Origin: Symbiobacterium thermophilum IAM 14863
Lineage (GTDB): Bacteria; Bacillota; Sulfobacillia; Symbiobacteriales; Symbiobacteriaceae
Reading direction: 5' to 3'
Assembly (NCBI RefSeq): GCF_000009905.1
Contig: NC_006177.1
Coordinates: forward strand, 310,001-374,000
Length of the DNA: 64,000 nucleotides
The position numbers were made by a program, and so were the translations under genes. Each line of letters starts with the position of its first letter. Positions within the stretch are counted from its first letter, which is position 1. The notes beneath the pieces are model-generated. The model saw nothing but the letters and a program-made list of their open reading frames with translations. It was not told where the DNA came from and did no database searches. Positions 51,931 through 60,260 of the stretch are shown piece after piece.

Positions 51931-52695
51931 TTGGAAAGCAGAGTCAACACTACATACGGCATGCTCGTCAAGTTTGTGGGCGCTCTAGCGGATGCCTTCT
52001 CCTTCCTCGAACACGTACCCGGCCTTGGTGGGCTCTACGCTTCGATGCGTCAGGGTATCCACGGGCTGGACAACCTGATCACCGAGTTTGGGGAGTCATC
52101 CCGACAGGGTATGGTGGAGGCCGTCGCCAACGTCAAGGCCGCAGGGGCTGAGGTGGTGGACGCAGCAAAGGACCAGTTCGCAGCCATGAAGGAGTTCGGA
52201 CGCGATGCAGCGGGCGTCGTTAGGGACTTTTTCAAGGAGAAGGACAAGCCGCCCCTGCCAGAGGTGGGGGATGACGCCAAGTACGCCTCCGACCAGCTGG
52301 GCGACCTCAGCGGCACGGCCAACACGGCGGCCGGCGGCATGGACGCCCTCCGGGAGTCCGCCGAGAAGGCCGGAAGCGCCGTCCGGGAGGCGTTCGGCGG
52401 TTTCAAGGCATACGCCCTCGGCGAGGTCGCCTACCGTTTGGGCGCCCTGGCTCCTGACTGGCAGAGCCTGGCCGCCCAGCAGTACGCGGCAGCCAACCGC
52501 TTCTCGGCGGGGCTTCCGGCGGCGGCCTATGCGACCGCTCCGGCCAACAGCACCCTGACCATCGACGGCTCGGTGCGGGTTGAAGGCGTCAACTCCCGCG
52601 GCGACCTGGTGGCTGTGACCCGGCTCCTGGCCGATGACCTTCGAGCGGAGGCTGAGCGGTATCCGGCGGCTCCGTCGCAGAGGAGGTGGCGGTGA
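51931..52695 (+). pseudogene. Phage tail tape-measure protein, C-terminal fragment
   Basis: A frame of up to 254 residues. It starts at a TTG without ribosome-binding site only 26 bp from the end of the riboswitch region. The content is Ala/Gly-rich helical (GMVEAVANVKAAGAEVVDAA) with KDKPPLPEV and a tail end, SVRVEGVNSRGDLVAVTRLL, typical of tape-measure C-termini. The bulk of that long protein and all upstream head and tail genes are missing. Its stop overlaps the next start (TGATG), as in an intact tail operon. Confidence 0.65.
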
Positions 52696-53042
52696 TGTCT
52701 GATCTGTGGGGAAAGACCCCGCTCCGGGTAGTGAGTATGGCGAGGCCCAAGACACAGGTTGGTCTCACCGAAAAGCCGGTGATTCCGGCACCCGGAGCAA
52801 GCGGCCCGCAGTCCATCCTGATGGGCACCGGAAGGCTTCGCCGGCGCCGGGAGATCCGGGGCCTGGCGACTCCGGCGGAGTACGACCAGCTGGAGGCCGA
52901 CTATGAGGCCCTGGTGGTCCGCACGGTGACCTTGGCTGACGGCATGGTGATGCGGGCCATGATCGCAAGTCTGGAGGCGGACGAGGTGGAGGGGACCGGT
53001 GGTTCCCTCCTCTCCTATACCATGACGCTGGTGGAAGCGTGA
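52695..53042 (+). CDS. Phage tail protein, unknown
   Basis: A 115-residue protein behind a perfect AGGAGGTG. It begins MSDLWGKTPLRVVSM, has a charged centre (GRLRRRREIRGLATPAEYDQ) and ends in beta-rich sequence. Position between tape measure and baseplate genes fits a tail-tip or distal-tail accessory protein; the family is not recognised. Confidence 0.6.
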   Translation: MSDLWGKTPLRVVSMARPKTQVGLTEKPVIPAPGASGPQSILMGTGRLRRRREIRGLATPAEYDQLEADYEALVVRTVTLADGMVMRAMIASLEADEVEGTGGSLLSYTMTLVEA

Positions 53043-53056
53043 GGGGGTGACCGACC

Positions 53057-55138
53057 GTGTTTCCAATCCCTGAGCAGATCAGAAGCCTTCTAAAATCCCG
53101 AAGCATGGTCGGCCCCTCCGCCCCCTCGGCGGTGGTGACATTCGATCTGAGGAGCCACCTGGCCGGTAAGCCCTTCGGCGAGTGGCCCACAGTGCCCCTC
53201 CCCAACCTGCGAGGTATCACTTGGCGGCGGAGTGACCGGACATACTTCATGGTCCAGAACAGCCCCCGTGCCCTGGTTCAGTGCGACCAGGCCGGGAATG
53301 TGATTAAGACCCTGGACGTGAATGCCTCCCTGATCGGCCTTGACCTGGACAGCACCGATAATGACCTGCTCTGGCTGGCCGACTACTACCGGGGCGTCCT
53401 GGCCGTGCGGATCAGCACCGGAGCCATCGAGGTAGACCGGGTGATCACAGACCTCCCATATATCACTGCCGTCTGCGCCTTGCCGGACACCATCTGGGTT
53501 GGTTCTGGATACAATTTCCAAAGGAAGATCGCCGTCTATGACCGCCAGGACTGGACTCTCCTGGCGACTATCGCCACGCCTGTGGGACCACGGGACATGA
53601 CATGGGACGGCCGGTACGTCTGGCTGGCAGGCGACAGGGATATTGTGGCCCTCGACACGGAGACCCTGGAGGCGGTGCCAGGCCAGGTGGTGAGCGTCCA
53701 GGGGGCCAGCCGCTTGAACGGGATCGCCGTCGCGGACGACTCGATCGTGGTGACGGACGGCGGTCGGATCTACCGGGTCCACATGCCCAGCCTGACCGTG
53801 CGGCCCGAGCGGGTGCGGATCAGCAAGGATAAGGGCGCCGTCGCCCAGCGGGCGCAGGTATCCTGGCCGAACGGCAACCCGTACAATCCCCGCGACCTGC
53901 CGGGCTACTACAGCCCAGACCGGGGGATCGACCGACCGGAGACCCTGAACGGGTGGAAAGACGTGGTGGTCCCTGGTGCCGACATCACCATCGAGATGGG
54001 CTACGGCGAGGACCGTTCCCTGGCGTTCGCGGGCCAGGTGGATGAGGTGTCAATCGACGTGGAGGGCGGGGACTCCGGGGCCGACTACAGCATCTCCATC
54101 GACTGCCGGGACCACGGGTGGCGGCTCCTGGATCAGACGGTGGTCAACGACCAGGGCGAGTATTACCTGGCATACGAGGACCCAGAGGGCATCGAGGCCA
54201 GCCTGACCGCCCGCGACCTGCTGATTCGGGCCGGGTTCGCACCCGACAAGGTTTTCACCGAACCGACGGGCATCGTGGTCCAGTGCAAGGTTTTTGAGAG
54301 GCAAAGCTACGCTGACGCCCTGGAGTGGCTGAGCAACGTCACGGGCTATGAACTCCTGCTCTATGACGATGGCAGCGCCTACTGGCGCTACCCCTCCGAC
54401 CGCCAGCCCGCCGAGTGGCGCCAGCCGCTTCGGCTGGAAGGCACGGATTGGGTGACCCTCGGCCATGCGCCGATTGTGGCGGGCTCCATGGTGCTGGAGG
54501 ACCCCACCGAGACGGACGAGGGTGGAACCCCGGTGTGCTACACCGAGGGCGTGGATTACGAGGTTGACCTGGCGGCCGGCGCAGTCCGGCGGCTGGACGG
54601 GGGTTCGATCCCAGACGGCGGCCAGGTATTGGCCAGCTACGTTTACGCAGCCTGGACCTTCCGTGAGGGCGAAGACCTGTTCAGGATCGGGTACAAGCTG
54701 ACCCGCCGGGATCAGTACGCCCGAATCCGGGTGGCGGGCGAGGCCACGGACCCGGATGACCCAACCCAGAAATTCCCAGTCTACGGCACCTGGACGCACC
54801 CGGCCGCGGCTGCTAACGGCCTGCCTCCGGCCAAGGTCCAGTTCGTCGAAATTCGGGAGTTGGACAGCGCCGAGAAGTGCCAGGCCGCCGCCAACCAGCT
54901 GGGCCACGACATGCTCCCGCACGCCCGCGAGGTGCGCTTCGCGGCGGTGGCGGTGCCCTGGCTCCAGCCCGGCGACTGCATCCAGATCGTGGAGAGCAGC
55001 ACGACCATCAGCGAGGTCTACCGGATCAGCGAACTGGAGATCGAGTACGGCCCGGACGGGGCGATCATGTACGGCGTAGCCCACCACTACGGTTACGCCC
55101 CGCCCCCGGCCACTGAGGAGGTGACACCCGATGCCTAA
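53057..55138 (+). CDS. Phage baseplate/tail hub protein with propeller-like insert
   Basis: A 693-residue protein. Residues 1-30 and about 255-693 look like a tail hub (baseplate) protein: GADITIEMGYGEDRSLAFAG followed by QVDEVSIDVEGGDSGADYSI and the later LEWLSNVTGYELLLYDDGS resemble XkdQ/gpD-type proteins. Between about 45 and 250 is an apparent half propeller with repeats such as NLRGITWRRSDRTYFMVQ and RLNGIAVADDSIVVTDGGR, resembling NHL/YncE blades. It overlaps the next gene by eight bases. The insert may bind a surface ligand; that is inference. Confidence 0.62.
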   Translation: MFPIPEQIRSLLKSRSMVGPSAPSAVVTFDLRSHLAGKPFGEWPTVPLPNLRGITWRRSDRTYFMVQNSPRALVQCDQAGNVIKTLDVNASLIGLDLDSTDNDLLWLADYYRGVLAVRISTGAIEVDRVITDLPYITAVCALPDTIWVGSGYNFQRKIAVYDRQDWTLLATIATPVGPRDMTWDGRYVWLAGDRDIVALDTETLEAVPGQVVSVQGASRLNGIAVADDSIVVTDGGRIYRVHMPSLTVRPERVRISKDKGAVAQRAQVSWPNGNPYNPRDLPGYYSPDRGIDRPETLNGWKDVVVPGADITIEMGYGEDRSLAFAGQVDEVSIDVEGGDSGADYSISIDCRDHGWRLLDQTVVNDQGEYYLAYEDPEGIEASLTARDLLIRAGFAPDKVFTEPTGIVVQCKVFERQSYADALEWLSNVTGYELLLYDDGSAYWRYPSDRQPAEWRQPLRLEGTDWVTLGHAPIVAGSMVLEDPTETDEGGTPVCYTEGVDYEVDLAAGAVRRLDGGSIPDGGQVLASYVYAAWTFREGEDLFRIGYKLTRRDQYARIRVAGEATDPDDPTQKFPVYGTWTHPAAAANGLPPAKVQFVEIRELDSAEKCQAAANQLGHDMLPHAREVRFAAVAVPWLQPGDCIQIVESSTTISEVYRISELEIEYGPDGAIMYGVAHHYGYAPPPATEEVTPDA

Positions 55139-56051
55139 CCCGGTACGCGAGATCATGCGCATCCAGGATCGCCGGGCCGCCCTCGGCTCCGTGCCCGGCC
55201 AGCAGCAGACGATCAGCGAGCGGAGCGGCTGGAGCAGCCAGGTGACCGGGCTCGGGGTGGATGGTCATCCGCTCCTCGGCGGTGCGATCCAGCTGGTCGC
55301 AGGGGCTGGTGTGACCCTCACACAGGACCCGGTGACGGGCCGGATCATCATTTCTGCCTCCGGGGGCGGTGGTGGCGGCGTCGGCTACCCGCGATTCGAC
55401 CCGGACGAGCCGCCTGCCATCCCCAGCCAGTGGGATGATGAGTTCAACACGAGTGTGCTTCATCAGAAGTGGACCCCTCTGGCTGTCCACGGCCAGGGTG
55501 GCTTCCAGGCCGGCGAAGTCATCTCCATGCTGTCCTGCTACGGCGGTCACAATGACGTGAACCCCATGGCTCTGCTTCAGTCTGCGCCCAGCGGCCCGTG
55601 GGTGATGACTGCGAAAGTAATCAACGCCCAGCAGTACCTCAACGGTGGTGGGGGCGATGGCAGTGCCTGCGTGGGCCTGGCAGTGGCGCCAGCAGCGGAC
55701 CAGGGTGACGCGATGGACACGTGGGTGATAGGCCATTACTCGAACGCCAACACCTACATACGGAGCGAAATTTGGGCCAAACCGATCAGCTGGGGCGGAA
55801 GTAAGGGGATGTTCACCTTTTCCTCGCCCTCCGCCTATCTGCGGATCGTCTGGGATGGCACGCGGCTGTCGTACTGGGCGGCTCCCGATGGCCTGGCCTG
55901 GTATCAGTGGGTGTCGCCTTACGCACCCAACTGGACCCCCGGCCGCATTGGGATCACCGTGCGCGGCGCCGTGGGGCCGTCGTATGTGGATTGGTTCCGA
56001 GTGACCACTAGCTCAAGTTTCACGCGAACAACTCGACATTCGTGGTGTTAA
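55131..56051 (+). CDS. Phage tail-tip/receptor-binding protein, C-terminus altered by IS
   Basis: About 294 native residues. A helical N-terminus (REIMRIQDRRAALGS), a repetitive segment with a six-glycine hinge (ISASGGGGGG, about residue 80) and a C-terminal lectin/concanavalin-like domain (WDDEFNTSVLHQKWTPLAV ... SYVDWFRVTTS). IS1380-like copy C inserted at CTAG inside the last sense codons. Joining both flanks restores ACC-ACT-AGC-TAA, so the native protein ended VTTS; the present frame adds 13 residues from the IS end. The product is probably still functional. Confidence 0.65.
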   Translation: MPNPVREIMRIQDRRAALGSVPGQQQTISERSGWSSQVTGLGVDGHPLLGGAIQLVAGAGVTLTQDPVTGRIIISASGGGGGGVGYPRFDPDEPPAIPSQWDDEFNTSVLHQKWTPLAVHGQGGFQAGEVISMLSCYGGHNDVNPMALLQSAPSGPWVMTAKVINAQQYLNGGGGDGSACVGLAVAPAADQGDAMDTWVIGHYSNANTYIRSEIWAKPISWGGSKGMFTFSSPSAYLRIVWDGTRLSYWAAPDGLAWYQWVSPYAPNWTPGRIGITVRGAVGPSYVDWFRVTTSSSFTRTTRHSWC

Positions 56052-57746
56052 AAGGGCGTATGGGTAGGGAGTGGCCCGGTTCAGGGTAATCTCAGCTCCA
56101 GCCAGGGGAGTACCCCGGCTGAACACCAACCGCAGCGTGTCGCCGAGGCACCGAATGGTTGCTCGGCACCGGGCCGCTACTCGTACCAAGAGTCGACTCC
56201 CCGCCTCGGCCAGTTTGGGCGAGTTCGTGCTCAGAAACCGCCAAGCCCAGCGCACCAGGTTGAAGGCGAACAAGACCAGCTGCGTGAAGGCGGCGTTGGC
56301 CTCATACTTCCGCAGCCGAGGAGTACCAAAGTGGAACGTTCCCTTCCACTCCTGGAACCCGGCTTCGATGGTCTGCCGTCCATGGTAGAGCTTGACGACC
56401 TCTGTCGTGGTGAGCTCCTCAGGCTGGAGCGTAGTCAGGATGACGCTGCGGACCTCCCGGCCATCGGCGTCCCAGCGGCGCATGGCGACCAGTCGCACCG
56501 GATACGGTGCGAGCAAAGTGGGGCCAGGTACGGTAACGGCTTCGGAGGCAAACCGGTTCTTCTCGACTTCAACCCAGTTCTCTGCCGGTACAGCGTCGAA
56601 GAGGTGCTTGTAGGCGACGTTGCTTCCGGAGTAGGACTTGATGGTGAACTCATACCCCAGTTCCAGCAGGCGCTGGATCACTTCCGGCGTGCCAAAGGCG
56701 CTGTCAGCTCGCAGCAGAATACGGAGGGGAGCCAGGTTCGTCCGATTCTCCTGCCGGTACTGCCGGAGTCGCTGGTTCACTTCACGGAGGTGCTGAACCT
56801 CCTCCTGGAACTCACGCTGCAGCTTCTGCTTCCGGCGGGCGCTGCCCTTGCCTGATACCGTCTGCAGTTGCTGATACAGCTGCCTGACCCGAGCCTTCTG
56901 CTGAGCCAGGCATGCCTCGACCCATTCGACTCGCCGCAGGGGACGACCAATCCGGGCTTCGATCCTGGGAATCAGTTCGAGCAGGCAGGCGCCGGAACGG
57001 CTGTTGGCCTTGCCGGACTTGAGAAGGCCGTCGATGGCAAAGCGCTGCTGCTTCCCGCTGAGGAAGGCGGCTGCGATCTGATAGCCTCGGGCCAACTTCC
57101 CCTGGATGTAGCCGAAGTCGGTACCGGTGTACTGCCTGGTCTCGCCCCGAACCTTCTGGCCGGTGAGGTCAATGTCGACGATGACCATTCCGGAGCGGTC
57201 TGGACCTGCTACGGCAGCCACCTCCTGCTGAAGCAGCGGGGCCTGGATCTCAGCGAGTGCGTCGGAAAGCTGCTGAACGTTCTCCTCCGTCAGCTTGCTG
57301 AAGGTCGCACAGACGGTGGAAAAGTGAGCAAAGCGTTCCTGCCCCCAGGCTTGAGCTACGGCAGGATCGGCAACCAGCGGCTCAGGGTCGAAGTTGAGAT
57401 CCTTCATGTAGCGACAGTTGCCGAGAATGGCAACCAACGCCTCGACCACCTTGTCAACCGGCGTGTGGGCGTAGGTCTTCTGCTTGATGCGCAGGTGCCG
57501 ATTCAGGATCTCAGCCAGGTTGAGCCTTTGAGCTACCCAGCCAAGAGCGACGAGAAAACCATGTCGGGTGGTGGACTTGATGGCTTGCGCAGCGATGTTG
57601 GGTGTCGTACCATGAGACTGCATCAGTCGAACCTCCACATGGTGGTTTAAGAGGGGCAACTCCCACCATGTATCATTGGTTCTGACTGATGCTTTTTCAA
57701 TGGGTTTCCATTGCACGAAGTCCGAGTTATTCACGCGACACTTGAG
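56012..57746 (-). mobile_element. IS1380-like element, copy C
   Basis: Same terminal repeats as copies A and B, flanked by CTAG at 56008-56011 and 57747-57750. The flanks join to a clean phage sequence, so this copy is a simple insertion and not a recombinant. Confidence 0.9.
56013..57623 (-). CDS. IS1380-like transposase, copy C
   Basis: An intact 536-residue transposase starting at the ATG at 57623 behind GGAGGTTCGACTG. It keeps the DDE segments VIVDIDLTGQ, LLRADSAFGT and the Y-x2-R-x3-E-x6-K signature. It is nearly identical to copy A. Confidence 0.9.
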   Translation of the reverse strand: MQSHGTTPNIAAQAIKSTTRHGFLVALGWVAQRLNLAEILNRHLRIKQKTYAHTPVDKVVEALVAILGNCRYMKDLNFDPEPLVADPAVAQAWGQERFAHFSTVCATFSKLTEENVQQLSDALAEIQAPLLQQEVAAVAGPDRSGMVIVDIDLTGQKVRGETRQYTGTDFGYIQGKLARGYQIAAAFLSGKQQRFAIDGLLKSGKANSRSGACLLELIPRIEARIGRPLRRVEWVEACLAQQKARVRQLYQQLQTVSGKGSARRKQKLQREFQEEVQHLREVNQRLRQYRQENRTNLAPLRILLRADSAFGTPEVIQRLLELGYEFTIKSYSGSNVAYKHLFDAVPAENWVEVEKNRFASEAVTVPGPTLLAPYPVRLVAMRRWDADGREVRSVILTTLQPEELTTTEVVKLYHGRQTIEAGFQEWKGTFHFGTPRLRKYEANAAFTQLVLFAFNLVRWAWRFLSTNSPKLAEAGSRLLVRVAARCRATIRCLGDTLRLVFSRGTPLAGAEITLNRATPYPYALLTPRMSSCSRET

Positions 57747-57831
57747 CTAGCTAAGCGAATAGCGCACGTCGGGTCGCCTAACGCCGGGGCGGCCATTTCT
57801 GATGCAGGCGGCGGGATCCGAGGTGAGGCGG

Positions 57832-58032
57832 ATGGAGGAGGGCCTGATGAAGCTGGCCATCGAGCAGGGACTCTGGGCGGCACTCTTTGTGGGGCTGCTG
57901 CTGTGGACCTTGCGCCAGAACAACGCTCGTGAAACCCGGTACCTGGAGATCATCAAGACACTTGGCGAGGAGGTTCGGGCACGACTGGACAGGCTGGAGA
58001 GTCTGGCCTCCCGTGGCCGCCGGGATGAATAG
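57832..58032 (+). CDS. BhlA/UviB-type holin-like protein
   Basis: A 66-residue protein with one membrane helix (QGLWAALFVGLLLWTL) followed by a charged helix (EIIKTLGEEVRARLDRLES). MEEGLMKLAIEQGLWAALFV matches the UviB/BhlA family linked to bacteriocin or phage release. The ATG at 57832 follows GAGGTGAGGCGG; an ATG at 57847 with GGAGGAGG is an alternative dual start, as in holin/antiholin pairs. Confidence 0.8.
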   Translation: MEEGLMKLAIEQGLWAALFVGLLLWTLRQNNARETRYLEIIKTLGEEVRARLDRLESLASRGRRDE

Positions 58033-58086
58033 CGCAAAATGGGCCGCTGGCACACGCTGGCGGCCCTTCTTCATGGAGGTGAGACC

Positions 58087-58941
58087 ATGGTTACCCGAAT
58101 CGTCCTGGACCCCGGCCACGGCGGCTGGGACCCCGGCGCTGTGGCGAACGGCATCACCGAGAAGGACTACCAGCTGGCCATCGGACTGCGGCTCCGGGAT
58201 GCCCTCCTCGCCCGCTATGACGACGTGGAGGTCCGTATGACCAGGGAGACGGACGCCTCGGTGGACCCGGCGGGCATGAGTCTGCCGCCTGGCACGGCGA
58301 GACTGGCCCGCGAGCTTCAGGCCCGCGTCAACATCGCCAACGGCTGGCCGGACTCGGTGCTAATCTCCCTGCACAACGACGCCGCTGGTGACAGCCGGGC
58401 CCGTGGCGGAACGATCTACGTGTATGGCCCGCAGTCGTGGGTGGCAGCTGTGGCCCCTGACGGCAAGATCAACCACCGGGCGCCCCGCAGCTACCAACTG
58501 GCGCAGGCCATGGAGCCGATCTTCCGGGAGATGCTGGCGAAACACGGCATCCCCTGCAACGGGACCAAGGCAGGTGATTTCCAGGTTTTGAGAAATACGG
58601 CGGGGCGGGCCGTGCTGGTCGAGGCATTCTTCAGCACCTCACCTCTGGACGCCGCCGCCGCCAAGACGGAGGCTTTCAAGGCAGACCTGACGGACGCCTA
58701 CTGCCGGATGATCGCCGCCGCCCTCGGCCTGCGTGAGAAGGCCCCGGCCACTACTAACCCCCGGCCCGTCCGGGTCGTCCTGCCCAGCGGCAAGGTCATC
58801 ACCGGGGAACTGCGAGACTCGCACACCTGGATCGAGGTCGGCGGGGTCTGGTGCCCGCTCCGGGCGTGGGCAGAACTGCTTGGCTTCGAGGTGCTTTGGG
58901 ATAACAACGGCCCCACCGCAACCGTGCGGCTTCCCAAGTAG
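58087..58941 (+). CDS. N-acetylmuramoyl-L-alanine amidase (endolysin)
   Basis: A 284-residue Amidase_3 enzyme that cuts the wall during phage lysis. Zinc ligands are in DPGHGG (His11), ITEKDYQLA (Glu25) and ISLHNDAA; the catalytic Glu is in VEAFFSTS. After a proline-rich linker (TNPRPVRV) a C-terminal copper-amine-oxidase-N-like domain (WIEVGGVWCPLRAWAELLGF) probably binds the wall. The ATG at 58087 follows GGAGGTGAGACC. No signal peptide is present, consistent with holin-dependent release. Confidence 0.9.
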   Translation: MVTRIVLDPGHGGWDPGAVANGITEKDYQLAIGLRLRDALLARYDDVEVRMTRETDASVDPAGMSLPPGTARLARELQARVNIANGWPDSVLISLHNDAAGDSRARGGTIYVYGPQSWVAAVAPDGKINHRAPRSYQLAQAMEPIFREMLAKHGIPCNGTKAGDFQVLRNTAGRAVLVEAFFSTSPLDAAAAKTEAFKADLTDAYCRMIAAALGLREKAPATTNPRPVRVVLPSGKVITGELRDSHTWIEVGGVWCPLRAWAELLGFEVLWDNNGPTATVRLPK

Positions 58942-58956
58942 AGAGGAGGATGCCCC

Positions 58957-59385
58957 ATGACTGTGACGCTTACCCAGACCCAGCTGCTCCTGGCCGCTGT
59001 CGGCCTGTCGGTGATCGTGACCCTGATTCTTGGCCCCATCGTGACCCTGCTGACCCGGCGTGTGCCTGCGTCCACCGTGCGGACGGTCCTGGACGGGGCG
59101 GAGCAAGTGGCTCGTGTGGCGGAGGCCATCCTGCCGGACGGCACCCTGCCGGATAAGATCGCCCGCTACGCCGGCATGGCCGTGGCCGCCGCCGAGCAGA
59201 TGTTTGACGTGTCCCAGCGCGAGGACAAGTATGCGTACGCTGATGACCTGGTGCGGCAGGCCCTCCGGGCGGCCAGCGTGCCGGAGGAGCAGATCGAGCG
59301 GCTGGGCGGAGTGATCCAGGGCGCCATCGAGGCGGCTGTCCTGGCCCTGCCTGATAGCCACAAGACGGAGGCCGTGGGGGAGTAA
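58957..59385 (+). CDS. Phage holin, LLH family
   Basis: A 142-residue protein with one N-terminal membrane helix (LLAAVGLSVIVTLILGPIV) and a soluble helical tail containing KYAYADDLVRQALRAASVPE, the pattern of LLH-family holins. RBS GAGAGGAGGATGCCCC. It follows the amidase by 15 bp, completing the lysis cassette. Confidence 0.78.
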   Translation: MTVTLTQTQLLLAAVGLSVIVTLILGPIVTLLTRRVPASTVRTVLDGAEQVARVAEAILPDGTLPDKIARYAGMAVAAAEQMFDVSQREDKYAYADDLVRQALRAASVPEEQIERLGGVIQGAIEAAVLALPDSHKTEAVGE

Positions 59386-59430
59386 CCCTCCGGCCTCTTT
59401 TTCTTCGCTATATGAAGGAGTGAACCACGG

Positions 59431-59523
59431 ATGGCAAAGCCTCACACCTGTCCCGATTGCGGCGCAGAGGTTCCGCCGCTCAGCCCGGTCTGCCCGTCCT
59501 GCGGCGCCCCGAGCCCTTGCTGA
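59431..59523 (+). CDS. 30-residue zinc-ribbon peptide
   Basis: MAKPHTCPDCGAEVPPLSPV continues to CPSCGAPSPC: two CPxCG knuckles of a zinc ribbon. The ATG follows GAAGGAGTGAACCACGG, a good ribosome-binding site, 45 bp after the holin gene. Small orphan zinc ribbons are frequent in phages; function unknown. Confidence 0.6.
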   Translation: MAKPHTCPDCGAEVPPLSPVCPSCGAPSPC

Positions 59524-59548
59524 GGGTAGCCGGGGCGCCAGGATGGCG

Positions 59549-59848
59549 CTACGGCGTGCGCTCCAGTTCCCGCAGGCCCATGACGATCCGGCCGGCCAGC
59601 CGCTTCATGCGCTTGGCGTTTACGTACCGGGCACCGAAGAAGTGGCTGAAAACCGACTCGCACAGCCGCAGGACGGCGGTCGGGTCCGGCCAGGCATCAC
59701 CCAGCCCAGCCACCAGCTCGCGGATCTCAGGTTCGTACTCGTCTTCTGGCGCTCCTATCGACAGGAGCCCCATAGGGTCGGTCTGGTTCACCGCACGGGT
59801 CACGACGGCCGTTACGGCCGCAAGCCGGTCCTGATCTCGCATCGTCAT
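59549..59848 (-). CDS. DUF1871-like protein
   Basis: A 99-residue protein on the strand opposite to the lysis genes. DPMGLLSIGAPEDEYEPEIR followed by ELVAGLG is the pattern of DUF1871 proteins (WDPxGLL...DEYDPEI), often seen near toxin or immunity genes. AAGGAGGAGCG precedes the ATG. As a lone reverse-strand gene in a prophage it may be a moron expressed in the lysogen. Confidence 0.6.
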   Translation of the reverse strand: MTMRDQDRLAAVTAVVTRAVNQTDPMGLLSIGAPEDEYEPEIRELVAGLGDAWPDPTAVLRLCESVFSHFFGARYVNAKRMKRLAGRIVMGLRELERTP

Positions 59849-59949
59849 CGCTCCTCCTTCTGGCCTGCCGGAGAATGATGGCTGGGTGCTGGTCGGTGGG
59901 CTTCTGGGGCCGCCGAAAGGAGCGGCTGGCGCCGCTCGTTCTCACAACA

Positions 59950-59996
59950 GCCCCCTGCCGGGTGAATGGCACGGTTTGCTGTTCCTGGCAGGGGGC
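59950..59996. terminator. Hairpin upstream of the DUF1871-like gene
   Basis: GCCCCCTGCC and GGCAGGGGGC form a 10-bp stem with a 27-nt loop in the gap 59849-60260. The gap holds no gene I can identify apart from this, the paired palindromes and a second hairpin. Confidence 0.5.
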
Positions 59997-60130
59997 CTGT
60001 AGCGGCACAAACCCCACCCGGCGAAGCCGGATTCGGCGGTTCCCCTATCCCCTGATCCAAAAGCACGCGTGTATCTTCTTTGGGTATCTTCCTTATATAA
60101 CTTCGGGTATCAGGGCTGACAAGGGAGGGT

Positions 60131-60163
60131 TATCACCCGTGATACCCCCTATCACGTGTGATA
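60131..60163. promoter_or_regulatory. Paired 14-bp palindromes, candidate operator
   Basis: TATCACCCGTGATA (60131-60144) and TATCACGTGTGATA (60150-60163) share the TATCAC-2-GTGATA dyad and are 19 bp apart, close to two helical turns. This suggests cooperative binding by a dimeric repressor. No repressor gene is adjacent. Confidence 0.5.
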
Positions 60164-60206
60164 AGGGGTACCCCTGTGTGCAGACACAGGGGTCAACCAA
60201 GCGCAG

Positions 60207-60235
60207 AGCCCCCGCCGGACTGATTGGCGGGGGCT
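60207..60235. terminator. Terminator-like hairpin
   Basis: AGCCCCCGCC and GGCGGGGGCT form a 10-bp stem with a 9-nt loop, followed on the plus strand by GCTTTGTGTTT. It is also 26 bp past the end of the restriction enzyme gene on the minus strand. Confidence 0.7.
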
Positions 60236-60260
60236 GCTTTGTGTTTCAAGGTCTTCATTG

